Below, one piece after another: positions 1 to 6,654 of a DNA stretch of 8,630 bases. Both the position numbers and the translations under genes were made by a program. Source of the stretch: Nitrosomonadales bacterium. GTDB lineage: Bacteria > Pseudomonadota > Gammaproteobacteria > Burkholderiales > SG8-41. The stretch covers positions 1-8,630 of the forward strand of contig VFLF01000257.1 in the NCBI GenBank assembly GCA_009885185.1, in the 5' to 3' direction. Numbering within the stretch: the first letter of the stretch is position 1; each line of letters starts with the position of its first letter. The notes beneath the pieces are model-generated. The model had not been told where the DNA came from, did no database searches, and saw only the letters and a list, made by a program, of their open reading frames with translations.

Positions 1-242
1 AGGATATTGCCACGGTCGGCGGCGCTGTCGCCGGGGGCGTGGTGGGCGCCAATGTGGGCAGAGGCAGCGGACAGCAAACGGCTACCCAGGACGTGCAGCG
101 CTGTGAGACGGTACCCAGTCAGGCGCGGCCTGAATTCTGGGACGTGACCTACAGTTTTCGAGGGCAGGAGTATCGCATGCAGGTAACCACGCCGCCAGGA
201 CCGACGGTAACGGTTAACGAGCGCGGTGAACCCCGGGCCTAG
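1..242 (+). CDS. Glycine-zipper 2TM domain envelope protein, C-terminal part (partial)
   Basis: This is the 3' end of a gene that begins left of the window; the reading frame is open from base 3 to a TAG at 240-242. The first visible residues (GGAVAGGVVGANVGRGSG) form a glycine zipper of the kind found in 17-kDa surface-antigen or SlyB-like envelope proteins. They are followed by a short polar region with one Cys and a soluble end containing DVTYSFRGQEYRMQV and VTVNERGEP. I recall that pattern (YxFxGxxY followed by a PGxTxxVNxxG ending) from proteobacterial glycine-zipper 2TM proteins. The zipper probably packs in or against a membrane; the molecular function is unknown. The N-terminus, where a signal or lipoprotein peptide would lie, is outside the window. 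A GTG at 39 could be called as a start, but it lies inside the zipper, so truncation by the window edge is the better reading. Confidence 0.8.
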   Translation, partial: DIATVGGAVAGGVVGANVGRGSGQQTATQDVQRCETVPSQARPEFWDVTYSFRGQEYRMQVTTPPGPTVTVNERGEPRA

Positions 243-514
243 CGCCTGACTGGCAGCAGACCACTTTCGTTACAGAACAAAGGTTAAACGCCGGTGCCCG
301 CTGTGGGTTGTTGCGTAATTACCACAGCGGGAAACCAACCGCTCTTATGTGCGTTATCGTACGGACGCTCATACAGCGGCGTAGGCACCCTTGAGGCATG
401 TGCATGGATCGCAGCACGTTTTTGTAGCAAGCTGGCATTCCACATTCCATGTCCAGATTTGAATTTGCACCTTAAGATGTTGATATCAATAACAATTTAC
501 CTTGGGAAAAGAAC
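243..514. other. Intergenic region upstream of the OmpA-like gene
   Basis: I find no convincing gene in these 272 nt. They hold a perfect 10-bp inverted repeat (297-331), a weak 6-bp stem followed by five T (398-423, one G·T pair), and an AT-rich leader just before the barrel gene. The leader contains the palindrome TTGATATCAA (480-489). A TTGCAC at 465-470 could be a -35 element, but the sequence 17 nt downstream (AATAAC) is a poor -10, so I do not call a promoter. An open frame from 294 to 518 has no Shine-Dalgarno sequence and an incoherent protein. Confidence 0.5.
297..331. terminator. Perfect 10-bp inverted repeat after the glycine-zipper gene
   Basis: CCCGCTGTGG at 297-306 pairs perfectly with CCACAGCGGG at 322-331 across a 15-nt loop. 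The right part of the loop carries the 8-bp palindrome GTAATTAC (315-322). It lies 55 nt after the stop of the upstream gene, where a terminator would be expected, but no T-run follows on either strand. It could therefore be a Rho-assisted terminator, an RNA-stabilising hairpin or a protein-binding site. Confidence 0.4.
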
Positions 515-1342
515 ATGAAACTAAAACGAACCTCAGAAGCGTTGGGTTTGGCGATAGCAGTCATTGTCAGTCCGGTCGCTACGGCGGCAGATAGAGGCGG
601 GTACATCGGTGGTAACGTGGGTCAGTCGAGAGCGCATTTCGACGAAGGTCCGATGGCCACCCGGGTGATGGCGCCAGGCAGGGTGGTGACCTCGATCGGC
701 AGCGACGACCGTGACGTCGGCTATAAGCTTTATGGCGGGTATCGGTTCAGCCGGCATTTTGCCCTTGAAGGCGGGTATTTTGATCTGGGCAAGTTCGATT
801 TCACCGCGACTACGCTACCGCTGGGCACACTGAACGGCAGTATTAGGGTCAAAGGCGTGAATCTTGATTTGGTCGGCATGATGCCGCTGACTGATAAATT
901 CTCCGCGTTTGGGCGCATCGGGATGAACTACGCCCAAACCAGAGACTCTTTCAACGGAACCGGAGGGGCTGTTGTCGTAAACCCGAACCCGAGCGACCGC
1001 GATCTAAACCACAAGTTTGGTTTGGGGATTCAGTACAAATTTACCGAGTCTTTCGGCATGCGTGCAGAGGCGGAACGCTATCGGGTGAGTAATGCTGTTG
1101 GTGGTAAAGCCAACGTCGATCTCTTCTCGGTTGGTCTGGTCTTTCTGTTCGGCGGGAAAACACCGCCCCCGGCACCGCGCACATATACGCCGCAGCCTGT
1201 CGTCGAGCCTTATGTCGCGCCGCCGCCCAAGCCAAAGCCAGTGGTGGTAACGCCGCCGCCAGTGCAGCAGCCAGCGCCGGTGCAAGTGACACCGCCGCCG
1301 CCGCCGCCGCAGGAAAAGCCGCAAAGAATTGACCGGAACTGA
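515..1342 (+). CDS. OmpA-like outer-membrane beta-barrel protein with proline-rich C-terminal tail
   Basis: This 275-aa protein starts with a signal peptide: a basic MKLKRTSE, then a hydrophobic stretch ending VATAA, with likely cleavage after residue 24 or 25. Residues about 28-213 alternate polar and non-polar residues in segments such as GGYIGGNVGQ, GYKLYGGYRF, FSAFGRIGMNY, FGLGIQYKF and DLFSVGLVFLF. This matches the eight-stranded OmpA transmembrane or OMP_b-brl fold, and the last strand ends in Phe as barrels do. From about residue 215 to the end is a 61-residue proline-rich tail with a run of six Pro. In OmpA-type proteins such a linker normally leads to a peptidoglycan-binding OmpA_C domain; here the stop follows PQRIDRN. 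The ATG at 515 has GGGAAAAG a few bases upstream as a weak ribosome site. The likely role is a structural or small-pore outer-membrane protein; substrate unknown. Confidence 0.85.
   Translation: MKLKRTSEALGLAIAVIVSPVATAADRGGYIGGNVGQSRAHFDEGPMATRVMAPGRVVTSIGSDDRDVGYKLYGGYRFSRHFALEGGYFDLGKFDFTATTLPLGTLNGSIRVKGVNLDLVGMMPLTDKFSAFGRIGMNYAQTRDSFNGTGGAVVVNPNPSDRDLNHKFGLGIQYKFTESFGMRAEAERYRVSNAVGGKANVDLFSVGLVFLFGGKTPPPAPRTYTPQPVVEPYVAPPPKPKPVVVTPPPVQQPAPVQVTPPPPPPQEKPQRIDRN
1292..1309 (+). repeat. (CCG)6 trinucleotide repeat in the proline tail
   Basis: Six consecutive CCG codons encode the longest Pro run of the barrel protein's tail. Slippage here would change tail length in frame, so length variation between strains would be expected. 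Runs of three or more Pro also usually need elongation factor P for efficient translation (known for bacteria in general; inferred here). Confidence 0.8.
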
Positions 1343-1359
1343 TCGTCTGCCGTATCGCT

Positions 1360-1399
1360 GCCGATACCCCAATCTCCGCGAGGAGGTTCGGGGTCAGGC
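1360..1399 (+). terminator. Hairpin with GCGA tetraloop after the OmpA-like gene
   Basis: ACCCC-AATCTCC (1366-1377) pairs with GGAGGTT-C-GGGGT (1382-1394), giving 12 pairs with one bulged C and one G·T. The loop is GCGA, a GNRA tetraloop. GCC/GGC (1360-1362/1397-1399) can extend the base. It starts 17 nt after the stop codon, as expected for a terminator or 3'-end stabiliser, but lacks a T-run. A smaller stem, GTATCG-CTGC-CGATAC (1352-1367), overlaps its left arm and could not form at the same time. Confidence 0.5.
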
Positions 1400-1570
1400 G
1401 CGATGCTTGTGAGACTACCTTATCGGGTTGTGATGATCGGCTGGCAGCAACAGGCAGTCGTGAAAGTATGATCGGCGTTGCCGCGTAATCTCTATGCGGC
1501 TCAGTGGCAACAGTGGAAGATTGAACTACGCATTTTCAGCGCGATGATCAGCGAATCGCTTCCCAAGGCG

Positions 1571-2335
1571 CTACTGCGCTTGAGCAGTCGATGGATGCGC
1601 CGCCTCGACGTCGTACGAACCGAATACCAGACGAACCGACCGGGTTTCCGGCAGCACATAGACAATGCCATTGGTGCCGGTAAAGGATGGAATAATTACG
1701 TTGTTGTAGAACGCGGCCGGCACGTTGATGCAGCCGTAAGAGATGCGATTATCAGCGGGCGTTGGCGTTGCCAGGCGCTGGAGCCGGCGGTCCAGCGGAT
1801 TGCTGGTCACCACGCGGTGAAGCGATACCCCCGAATCGTAGTCTACCCACACCACATCCTCACCGCGAGTGCTCATGCCTCGCTCCGCCACGAAGCGGCC
1901 TGCGGGCGTAGTGCGCTCCTCGGGACGTATGCTGGACAGGGGGCGGTCGCCGATGCCGGGCACGGTGTCATCGCCGCGCGCGAGGCCCAGCAGCGCGGGG
2001 CTTGCTCCGCGAATCCGCCCGTTGGCATCGAACACAAAAATTCTCGCCTGCACCTTGTCGAGGATGACGAAAGGCAGCCCCTTGTTATCGCCGGAATCCA
2101 TCGCCCAATCGGCGATATGGCGTACCTCGATGGACGCCGGCTCAAGCGCGAAAGCGGCGCGTTTGGCACCGGTGACTGTGCTGTGCTGCGGCGCCTTGGT
2201 CAACGATGCCGGCGCTTCGGGAGACGAGGGGAGCGTGCTTGCGCTCGAAGCCGGGGTTATGCCGTCGTTGGCCGAAACATAATTCGGAAGCAACGCCAAA
2301 CCCAGTACGACCATCCTGATGCGATACCTATTCAT
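1571..2335 (-). CDS. Secreted L,D-transpeptidase-like (YkuD family) protein
   Basis: The 254-aa product begins MNRYRIRMVVLGLALL and has a signal peptide with likely cleavage after VSA (residue 22). A low-complexity Ser/Pro/Ala linker to about residue 60 leads into a YkuD-like domain at about 85-240. Visible motifs are TPAGRF (143-148), SLHR with His173, and SYGCIN with the presumed nucleophile Cys202. These fit the family pattern of a His followed by SxGC[IV][RN]. The usual form is SHGC with His 14-17 residues upstream of the Ser; here it is SYGC and the spacing is about 25, so this is a divergent branch. If active it would act in the periplasm on peptidoglycan stem peptides by Cys acyl transfer; the substrate is not predictable. 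The frame stays open upstream to 2539, but those 68 extra residues are basic and unstructured and would bury the signal peptide, so I place the start at 2335. It is divergent from pssA and apparently monocistronic. Confidence 0.82.
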   Translation of the reverse strand: MNRYRIRMVVLGLALLPNYVSANDGITPASSASTLPSSPEAPASLTKAPQHSTVTGAKRAAFALEPASIEVRHIADWAMDSGDNKGLPFVILDKVQARIFVFDANGRIRGASPALLGLARGDDTVPGIGDRPLSSIRPEERTTPAGRFVAERGMSTRGEDVVWVDYDSGVSLHRVVTSNPLDRRLQRLATPTPADNRISYGCINVPAAFYNNVIIPSFTGTNGIVYVLPETRSVRLVFGSYDVEAAHPSTAQAQ

Positions 2336-2583
2336 GTCCAATCTACCGGTTGTCCCGTGAAAAACGTTGATGTTGCCGGCGTAGTACAACCTTCGCGGTT
2401 CGCGGTCACATTGCCGGGTACCGAGGCTGCATCGTTCGGGCAACGTCTTGTCAGACCTGCTGTGCTGCGAGCGCTTTCTTGTCCGACGATTGTTCTTCAC
2501 ACCAGACATTTTCTCTGTGCGGCAACGCACATGAATCACGCGAAATCATTGCACTGGCGTCGCGCCTCGTCACTTGCTCGGCG

Positions 2584-2611
2584 TTGCACAAAGGTGCTGT
2601 TGCCCTATTAA
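2584..2611 (+). promoter_or_regulatory. Candidate sigma-70-type promoter for pssA
   Basis: TTGCAC (2584-2589) and TATTAA (2606-2611) are separated by 16 nt. Transcription would start near 2618, leaving a leader of about 20 nt that carries AAGGAG. This is a match by eye to the consensus and has not been tested by scoring. Confidence 0.4.
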
Positions 2612-2619
2612 TGATCTAT

Positions 2620-2625
2620 AAGGAG
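2620..2625 (+). promoter_or_regulatory. AAGGAG Shine-Dalgarno-like site, unusually far from the pssA start
   Basis: AAGGAG is a strong Shine-Dalgarno core, but 14 nt separate it from the ATG at 2640, against a usual 5-9. No in-frame ATG, GTG or TTG lies closer. Either the spacing is tolerated, or the initiation arrangement is unusual (see the overlapping micro-ORF at 2611-2643). Confidence 0.45.
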
Positions 2626-2685
2626 TTTCACCGACCACCATGAGACATCCCAACAAGCCCTTCTCGATGATTCGGGAGTTTCACC
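2622..2685 (+). repeat. 11-bp direct repeat across the pssA start
   Basis: GGAGTTTCACC occurs at 2622-2632 (leader) and again at 2675-2685 (codons for the EFHL region of PssA). Both copies follow an ATGAT a few bases upstream (2611 and 2667), so the similarity extends over about 20 nt with a 3-nt length difference. Confidence 0.7.
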
Positions 2686-3260
2686 TTGCCGACTGGTTTA
2701 CGCTGGCCAACGCGGTGTGCGGCACGGGAGCGTTGTTTGCCATGATGACGTATCTGCAAACCAGCGATATCGTGCATGTTTACTTTGCGTGCGGACTGGT
2801 GTTTGCCGCAGGCGTTTTTGATGTCCTGGATGGACGCATCGCGCGGTGGCGGCAGAAAAGTTCCGCTATGGGGCGCGAGCTTGACTCGCTCGCGGATATC
2901 ATCTCTTTCGGCGTCGCCCCGGCGCTGATTGCGTATGGATGCGGCATGCAGGGCTTATTCGACCGCGTAGTGCTGGCGGGATTTGTGGCCTGCGGCGTCT
3001 CGCGTCTGGCGCGTTTTAACATCACGGCCGAGGCCATGTCGGAGGGCGGAGACAAAGTGAAGTACTTCGAGGGCACGCCGATACCGACATCGCTGCTGCT
3101 GGTGATCTTGTTGTTCTGGGCGGCCATACAGGGCGCTGTGGGCGAGGCGCTGTGGTTCGGCAAGGTGGTGATCGCCGGCTACACACTGCATCCGCTGGTG
3201 TTGTTGTTCGCGGTGTCCGGTGCGTTGATGGTCAGTCGCATACGGTTTCCGAAGTTCTGA
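2640..3260 (+). CDS. pssA: CDP-diacylglycerol--serine O-phosphatidyltransferase
   Basis: This is a 206-aa membrane enzyme of the CDP-alcohol phosphatidyltransferase family. It joins CDP-diacylglycerol and L-serine to form phosphatidylserine, the precursor of phosphatidylethanolamine, at the inner membrane. The full family signature DG-x2-AR-x8-G-x3-D-x3-D is visible: Asp61, Asp64-Gly65, Ala68-Arg69, Gly78, Asp82 and Asp86. Around it lie about six hydrophobic segments, and EGTPIPTS (about residues 142-149) is typical of the small type-II-like PssA enzymes rather than the PLD-type PssA of Escherichia coli. I kept the ATG at 2640 because residues before MIREFHLADW (NKPFS) seem familiar from homologues; an in-frame ATG at 2667 is the alternative, and neither has a well-spaced ribosome site. 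No psd gene is adjacent. The catalase follows after 117 nt on the same strand. Confidence 0.92.
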   Translation: MRHPNKPFSMIREFHLADWFTLANAVCGTGALFAMMTYLQTSDIVHVYFACGLVFAAGVFDVLDGRIARWRQKSSAMGRELDSLADIISFGVAPALIAYGCGMQGLFDRVVLAGFVACGVSRLARFNITAEAMSEGGDKVKYFEGTPIPTSLLLVILLFWAAIQGAVGEALWFGKVVIAGYTLHPLVLLFAVSGALMVSRIRFPKF

Positions 3261-3276
3261 TTGCCTTAAGGGGTGG

Positions 3277-3351
3277 GTACTCCAGCGTACAGATCAACCG
3301 TACGTCGGGGGCTATTCTGCCCATCGAACAGCGCCCGCGTACGCAGTACGC
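3277..3351 (+). promoter_or_regulatory. GTAC-rich leader with a perfect hairpin upstream of catalase
   Basis: Five GTAC tetramers occur in about 73 nt (starting at 3277, 3287, 3300, 3339 and 3346). The last two form the perfect inverted repeat GCGTAC-GCA-GTACGC (3337-3351). It ends 26 nt before the preferred catalase start. It could be an operator or an mRNA hairpin in the leader. I did not find an OxyR-like ATAG-N7-CTAT pattern or a clear -35/-10 pair here. Confidence 0.35.
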
Positions 3352-3365
3352 ATGGAAAACACACC

Positions 3366-3370
3366 GAGGA
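3366..3370 (+). promoter_or_regulatory. Ribosome-binding site that selects the third of three tandem ATG codons
   Basis: GAGGA lies 1, 4 and 7 nt before the three in-frame ATG codons at 3372, 3375 and 3378. Only the third has standard spacing, so the catalase start is placed at 3378. Confidence 0.6.
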
Positions 3371-3377
3371 AATGATG

Positions 3378-4844
3378 ATGAGTGAGTGTCCCGCCATGAC
3401 GACTGCCGCCGGTACGCCGGTGGCCGACAACCAGAATTCACAGACCGCGGGGCCGCGCGGACCGCTGCTGATGCAGGACTATCAGTTGATGGAAAAAATG
3501 GCGCACTTTAACCGCGAGCGCGTGCCCGAGCGCGTGGTGCATGCCAAGGGCGCCGGCGCTTACGGCACGTTGACGGTGACGGGTGATATCTCCCGTTACA
3601 CCCGCGCCAAGCTGTTTGCCAAGGCTGGGAATACCTGCGAAATGTTTGCGCGTTTTTCCACCGTGGCAGGGGAAATGGGCTCTGCCGATACCGCGCGTGA
3701 CCCGCGCGGCTTTGCACTGAAGTTCTATACCGAGGAAGGCAACTGGGACCTGGTAGGCAACAACACACCAGTGTTTTTCGTGCGTGACGCGCTCAAGTTT
3801 TCCGACTTCATCCATTCGCAAAAACGTGATCCGGCCACCGGATTGCGCGACAACACCATGCAGTGGGATTTCTGGAGTTTGTCGCCGGAATCCCTGCATC
3901 AGGTCACCACGCTGTTTTCCGACCGCGGCATTCCCGCCACGTTGCGTAATATGAATGGCTATTCCAGCCACACCTATAGTTTGTGGAACAACGCGGGCGA
4001 GCGCTACTGGGTGAAATGGCATTTCAAGACGCTACAAGGCATTAAAACCCTGACCAACGATGAGGCCGCGAAAATCGCGGGCGAAGATCTGGATTTTCAC
4101 CGTCGCGACCTGCACGCAGCCATCGATCGTGGCGAGTTTCCGCAGTGGAAGGTGCAGATACAAATCATGCCGGAAAAGGATGCCGACGCTTATCGCATTC
4201 ATCCGTTTGACCTGACCAAAGTGTGGCCGCACAAAGACTATCCGCCGATGGATGTCGGCATCATGGAGCTTAACCGCAACCCGCAAAACTATTTTGCCGA
4301 AGTGGAGCAGGCTGCGTTCGAGCCCGGCAATATGCCGCCCGGCATGGGCGCTTCACCGGACAAGATGTTGCAGGCGCGGTTGTTGTCCTATCCCGATGCC
4401 CATCGCTACCGCATCGGCATCAACTACGCCGCGCTCCCGGTGAACAAGCCGCGCTGCCCGGTCAACACCTATCATCGCGACGGCCAGACGCGTTTCGACG
4501 GCAACGGTGGTAGTGCGGTCAACTATGAACCCAACAGCATCGGCGGCCCGGTGGATGACGCGAGCGTGAGCGAACCGCCATTGAGAATCCACGGTGATGC
4601 CGGTCGTTACAGCCATCGCGACGGCAACGAGGATTACCGTCAGGCCGGAGACTTGTACCGCTTGATGGACGCCGGGCAGAAGTCCCAGCTTGTCGGCAAC
4701 CTGGCGGGCGCGCTAAAAACAGTGCCGCGCTTTATTCAGGTGCGCCAGCTTGACCATTTCTGTAAGGCTGACCCGGACTACGGTGGGCGTGTTGCCGGGC
4801 TACTTGGCGTCAATCTCGACGAGATCAACGGCAAGGCGGCGTAA
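3378..4844 (+). CDS. katA: Monofunctional haem catalase (small-subunit, clade-3 type)
   Basis: The 488-aa enzyme breaks hydrogen peroxide down to water and oxygen in the cytoplasm. All key catalase features are visible: distal His55 in [12 protein letters not shown], catalytic Asn128 in GNNTPVFF, and proximal haem ligand Tyr338 with Arg334 in RLLSYPD. The His-to-Asn and His-to-Tyr distances (73 and 283) equal those of bovine catalase. The length is that of small-subunit catalases with haem b; there is no C-terminal flavodoxin-like domain. There is no signal peptide. A longer frame from a GTG at 3273 has no support. It may be read through from pssA or from its own promoter in the GTAC-rich leader. 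The letter in katA is conventional and not certain. The sequence is intact. Confidence 0.96.
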   Translation: MSECPAMTTAAGTPVADNQNSQTAGPRGPLLMQDYQLMEKMAHFNRERVPERVVHAKGAGAYGTLTVTGDISRYTRAKLFAKAGNTCEMFARFSTVAGEMGSADTARDPRGFALKFYTEEGNWDLVGNNTPVFFVRDALKFSDFIHSQKRDPATGLRDNTMQWDFWSLSPESLHQVTTLFSDRGIPATLRNMNGYSSHTYSLWNNAGERYWVKWHFKTLQGIKTLTNDEAAKIAGEDLDFHRRDLHAAIDRGEFPQWKVQIQIMPEKDADAYRIHPFDLTKVWPHKDYPPMDVGIMELNRNPQNYFAEVEQAAFEPGNMPPGMGASPDKMLQARLLSYPDAHRYRIGINYAALPVNKPRCPVNTYHRDGQTRFDGNGGSAVNYEPNSIGGPVDDASVSEPPLRIHGDAGRYSHRDGNEDYRQAGDLYRLMDAGQKSQLVGNLAGALKTVPRFIQVRQLDHFCKADPDYGGRVAGLLGVNLDEINGKAA

Positions 4845-4919
4845 GTTACACCGGCGCGAATGCGTATTCCTGCGATGCAGTTGCAAGCCGGGAACGAGGA
4901 ACGGCGGCTGTAACGATAC

Positions 4920-4923
4920 GGAG
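4920..4923 (+). promoter_or_regulatory. GGAG ribosome-binding site favouring a TTG start
   Basis: GGAG ends 5 nt before TTG at 4929. The competing GTG at 4923 overlaps this GGAG and has no Shine-Dalgarno sequence of its own, so TTG is the better start for the antiporter. Confidence 0.5.
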
Positions 4924-4928
4924 TGCGA

Positions 4929-6551
4929 TTGGAAACGACGGTTATAGTACTGCTTTCGCTGCTTGCGGTCATGATCAGTGGCCTGGTGGCGCGCGCGACG
5001 CGGGTGCCCGTGCCCCTGGTGCAGATTGCGCTGGGCGCCTTGATCTACTATTCAAGTCTGACCTCGGTGGTGCTCAACCCCGAGGTGTTTTTCCTGTTGT
5101 TTCTGCCGCCCCTGCTGTTTCTCGATGGCTGGCGTATTCCGAAAGAGGCACTGTTTCGCGACGCATCGACCATTCTCACCCTGGCGCTGGGTCTGGTGGT
5201 TTTTACGGTGCTCGGCATGGGGTTGTTCATTCACTGGCTGATTCCGTCCCTGCCGCTGGCGGTTTCGTTTGCGTTGGCTGCGGTGATCTCTCCTACCGAT
5301 CCGATTGCGGTGTCCGCGATTGCCGCACGCACGCCTATTCCAAAAAGGCTATTGCATATACTTCAGGGCGAATCGCTGCTCAATGATGCCTCCGGTCTGG
5401 TGTGCATGCGTTTCGCCGTGGCGGCCGCGCTGACCGGTACCTTTTCGCTTTCGGCTGCAATGGTCACTTTCTTGTGGGTGGCGTTGGGCGGGCTGGCGAT
5501 CGGCGCCGCAGGCACCTGGCTGGTGGCAAGAACAACGTCCTGGGTATCCGACCGGTTTGGCGAGGATGGCAGCACGCAGATACTCATCACGTTGCTTCTG
5601 CCATTTGGCGTGTATCTGCTGGCGGAACGTCTACACTGTTCCGGCATACTCGCCGCCGTCGCCGCCGGCGTCACCATGAGTTTCATGGACATCTGGCAAT
5701 GGCGCGCGGCCACGCGTCTGCGCCGCACCGCCGTGTGGGACACGGTGCAGTTTGTCGCCAACGGCAGCATCTTCGTGTTGCTCGGTGAACAGATACCGGC
5801 GCTGCTTTCTGCCGCGCCGCAGACCATTCTGACCACACAGCATGAAAATCCGTGGTGGCTGGGCGTGTATGTCCTGACTATTGTTGCCGGCCTGGCCGCG
5901 CTGCGTTTTGTGTGGGTGTGGGCGTCGCTGACAGTGACGTCTGGCGGCGCGCGTCGAAACGGGGTGGCGTCAACTACCCGATGGCGTCTGATTATGGCGA
6001 CATCACTTGCCGGCGTACGCGGGGCGGTTACGCTGGCCGGTGTGCTTACCCTGCCATTGATGATGAGTAACGGAACGCCTTTTCCGGGGCGCGATCTGGC
6101 GATCTTTCTCGCCGCAGGCGTCATTGTCGCATCTCTCGTTCTTGCGGCGCTGACATTGCCGTACGCATTGCGCGGCCTTGCCCTGCCCGATGAGTCGTCG
6201 CATCAGGCAGCGGAGGATCAAGCGCGAATGAGTGCAGCCGCAACAGCAGTCAGTGCCATCGAAAGCGCTCAGCTCAAAATGGCCGAGGGCCGTGCGGATG
6301 CGTACCGCTATGCCAACGCAGCGGCGAAGATTGTTGAATTGTATCGACTGCGGATCGACCGCTACAGCGGCGGTGACGACACAGAGCTGCGCATCGAGGA
6401 CGAAGACATCGAGCGTCAATTCAGGTTAGTCGGGCTGCGGGCTGAACGAACCGAGATTGTTCGCATCGGGCGTAGCCGCATGATCGACGACACGCGGCTG
6501 CGCAAAATTGTACTGGAGTTGGATCTGCTGGAAGCGCGTTATGGCGGGTGA
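4929..6551 (+). CDS. CPA1-family Na+/H+ antiporter (NhaP/YjcE-like)
   Basis: The 540-aa inner-membrane protein has about 12 hydrophobic segments to residue about 420, then a roughly 120-residue hydrophilic, helical C-terminal region rich in Arg, Glu and Ala. Hallmarks of the CPA1 monovalent cation/proton antiporters are present: LPPLLFLDGW in an early membrane segment, SPTDP (121-125) and GESLLNDASGL with the ion-binding pair Asn152-Asp153. The length and C-terminal tail resemble the YjcE-type group (about 550 aa). It would exchange cytoplasmic Na+ (or K+/Li+) for protons and so serve pH and salt homeostasis; the ion cannot be told from sequence. The start is TTG at 4929 because of a well-placed GGAG; GTG at 4923 would add two residues. 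The 78 nt between the catalase and this gene show no terminator, so co-transcription is possible. Confidence 0.9.
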   Translation: METTVIVLLSLLAVMISGLVARATRVPVPLVQIALGALIYYSSLTSVVLNPEVFFLLFLPPLLFLDGWRIPKEALFRDASTILTLALGLVVFTVLGMGLFIHWLIPSLPLAVSFALAAVISPTDPIAVSAIAARTPIPKRLLHILQGESLLNDASGLVCMRFAVAAALTGTFSLSAAMVTFLWVALGGLAIGAAGTWLVARTTSWVSDRFGEDGSTQILITLLLPFGVYLLAERLHCSGILAAVAAGVTMSFMDIWQWRAATRLRRTAVWDTVQFVANGSIFVLLGEQIPALLSAAPQTILTTQHENPWWLGVYVLTIVAGLAALRFVWVWASLTVTSGGARRNGVASTTRWRLIMATSLAGVRGAVTLAGVLTLPLMMSNGTPFPGRDLAIFLAAGVIVASLVLAALTLPYALRGLALPDESSHQAAEDQARMSAAATAVSAIESAQLKMAEGRADAYRYANAAAKIVELYRLRIDRYSGGDDTELRIEDEDIERQFRLVGLRAERTEIVRIGRSRMIDDTRLRKIVLELDLLEARYGG

Positions 6552-6629
6552 CGGCGGTAGCGCTTCACCGGGGATTACGTGCGAAACCGAACAGACGAAC
6601 CTTGCCGAAACGCGCTAACTGATGCTTCC

Positions 6630-6654
6630 CATTTTCATCAAAATGAGGCCTCAT
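6630..6654 (+). promoter_or_regulatory. Overlapping inverted repeats on the FMN reductase ribosome site and start
   Basis: CATTTT-CATC-AAAATG (6630-6645) is a perfect 6-bp stem. The 12-bp perfect palindrome ATGAGGCCTCAT (6643-6654) starts inside its right arm. The palindrome contains the likely ribosome site GAGG (6645-6648) and the first two bases of the start codon at 6653. The two structures share bases 6643-6645. Confidence 0.5.

Larger units (their letters stand above)
2336..2639. other. Divergent intergenic region between the transpeptidase-like gene and pssA
   Basis: These 304 nt separate two divergent genes and should hold promoters for both. I can propose one for pssA (2584-2611). 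I found no convincing -35/-10 pair for the minus-strand gene. A 7-bp tandem repeat (TTCGCGG, 2392-2405) is present, and a 10-codon micro-ORF (2611-2643) runs into the pssA start. I see no other small protein gene. Confidence 0.5.

Noticed and set aside
294..518. Small open frame before the OmpA-like gene
   Set aside because: It starts within an inverted repeat, lacks a ribosome site and yields an incoherent protein overlapping the next start.
1433..1476. 9-bp direct repeat ATGATCGGC (1433-1441 and 1468-1476)
   Set aside because: It is too short, has no promoter context and is plausible by chance in a few hundred bases.
2336..2539. N-terminal extension of the transpeptidase-like protein to 2539
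   Set aside because: The extra 68 residues are basic and Cys-containing, and would place the signal peptide internally.
1478..2611. 377-codon plus-strand open frame opposite the transpeptidase-like gene
   Set aside because: It is antisense to a gene with a signal peptide and active-site motifs. Its translation is rich in Arg, His and Cys, has no recognisable domain, and no Shine-Dalgarno sequence precedes it.
3273..3377. GTG-initiated extension of catalase
   Set aside because: The added residues do not resemble catalase N-termini, and a GAGGA ribosome site points to the ATG at 3378.
4860..4913. 17-codon open frame between catalase and the antiporter
   Set aside because: It has no ribosome site, and a frame of this length is expected by chance.
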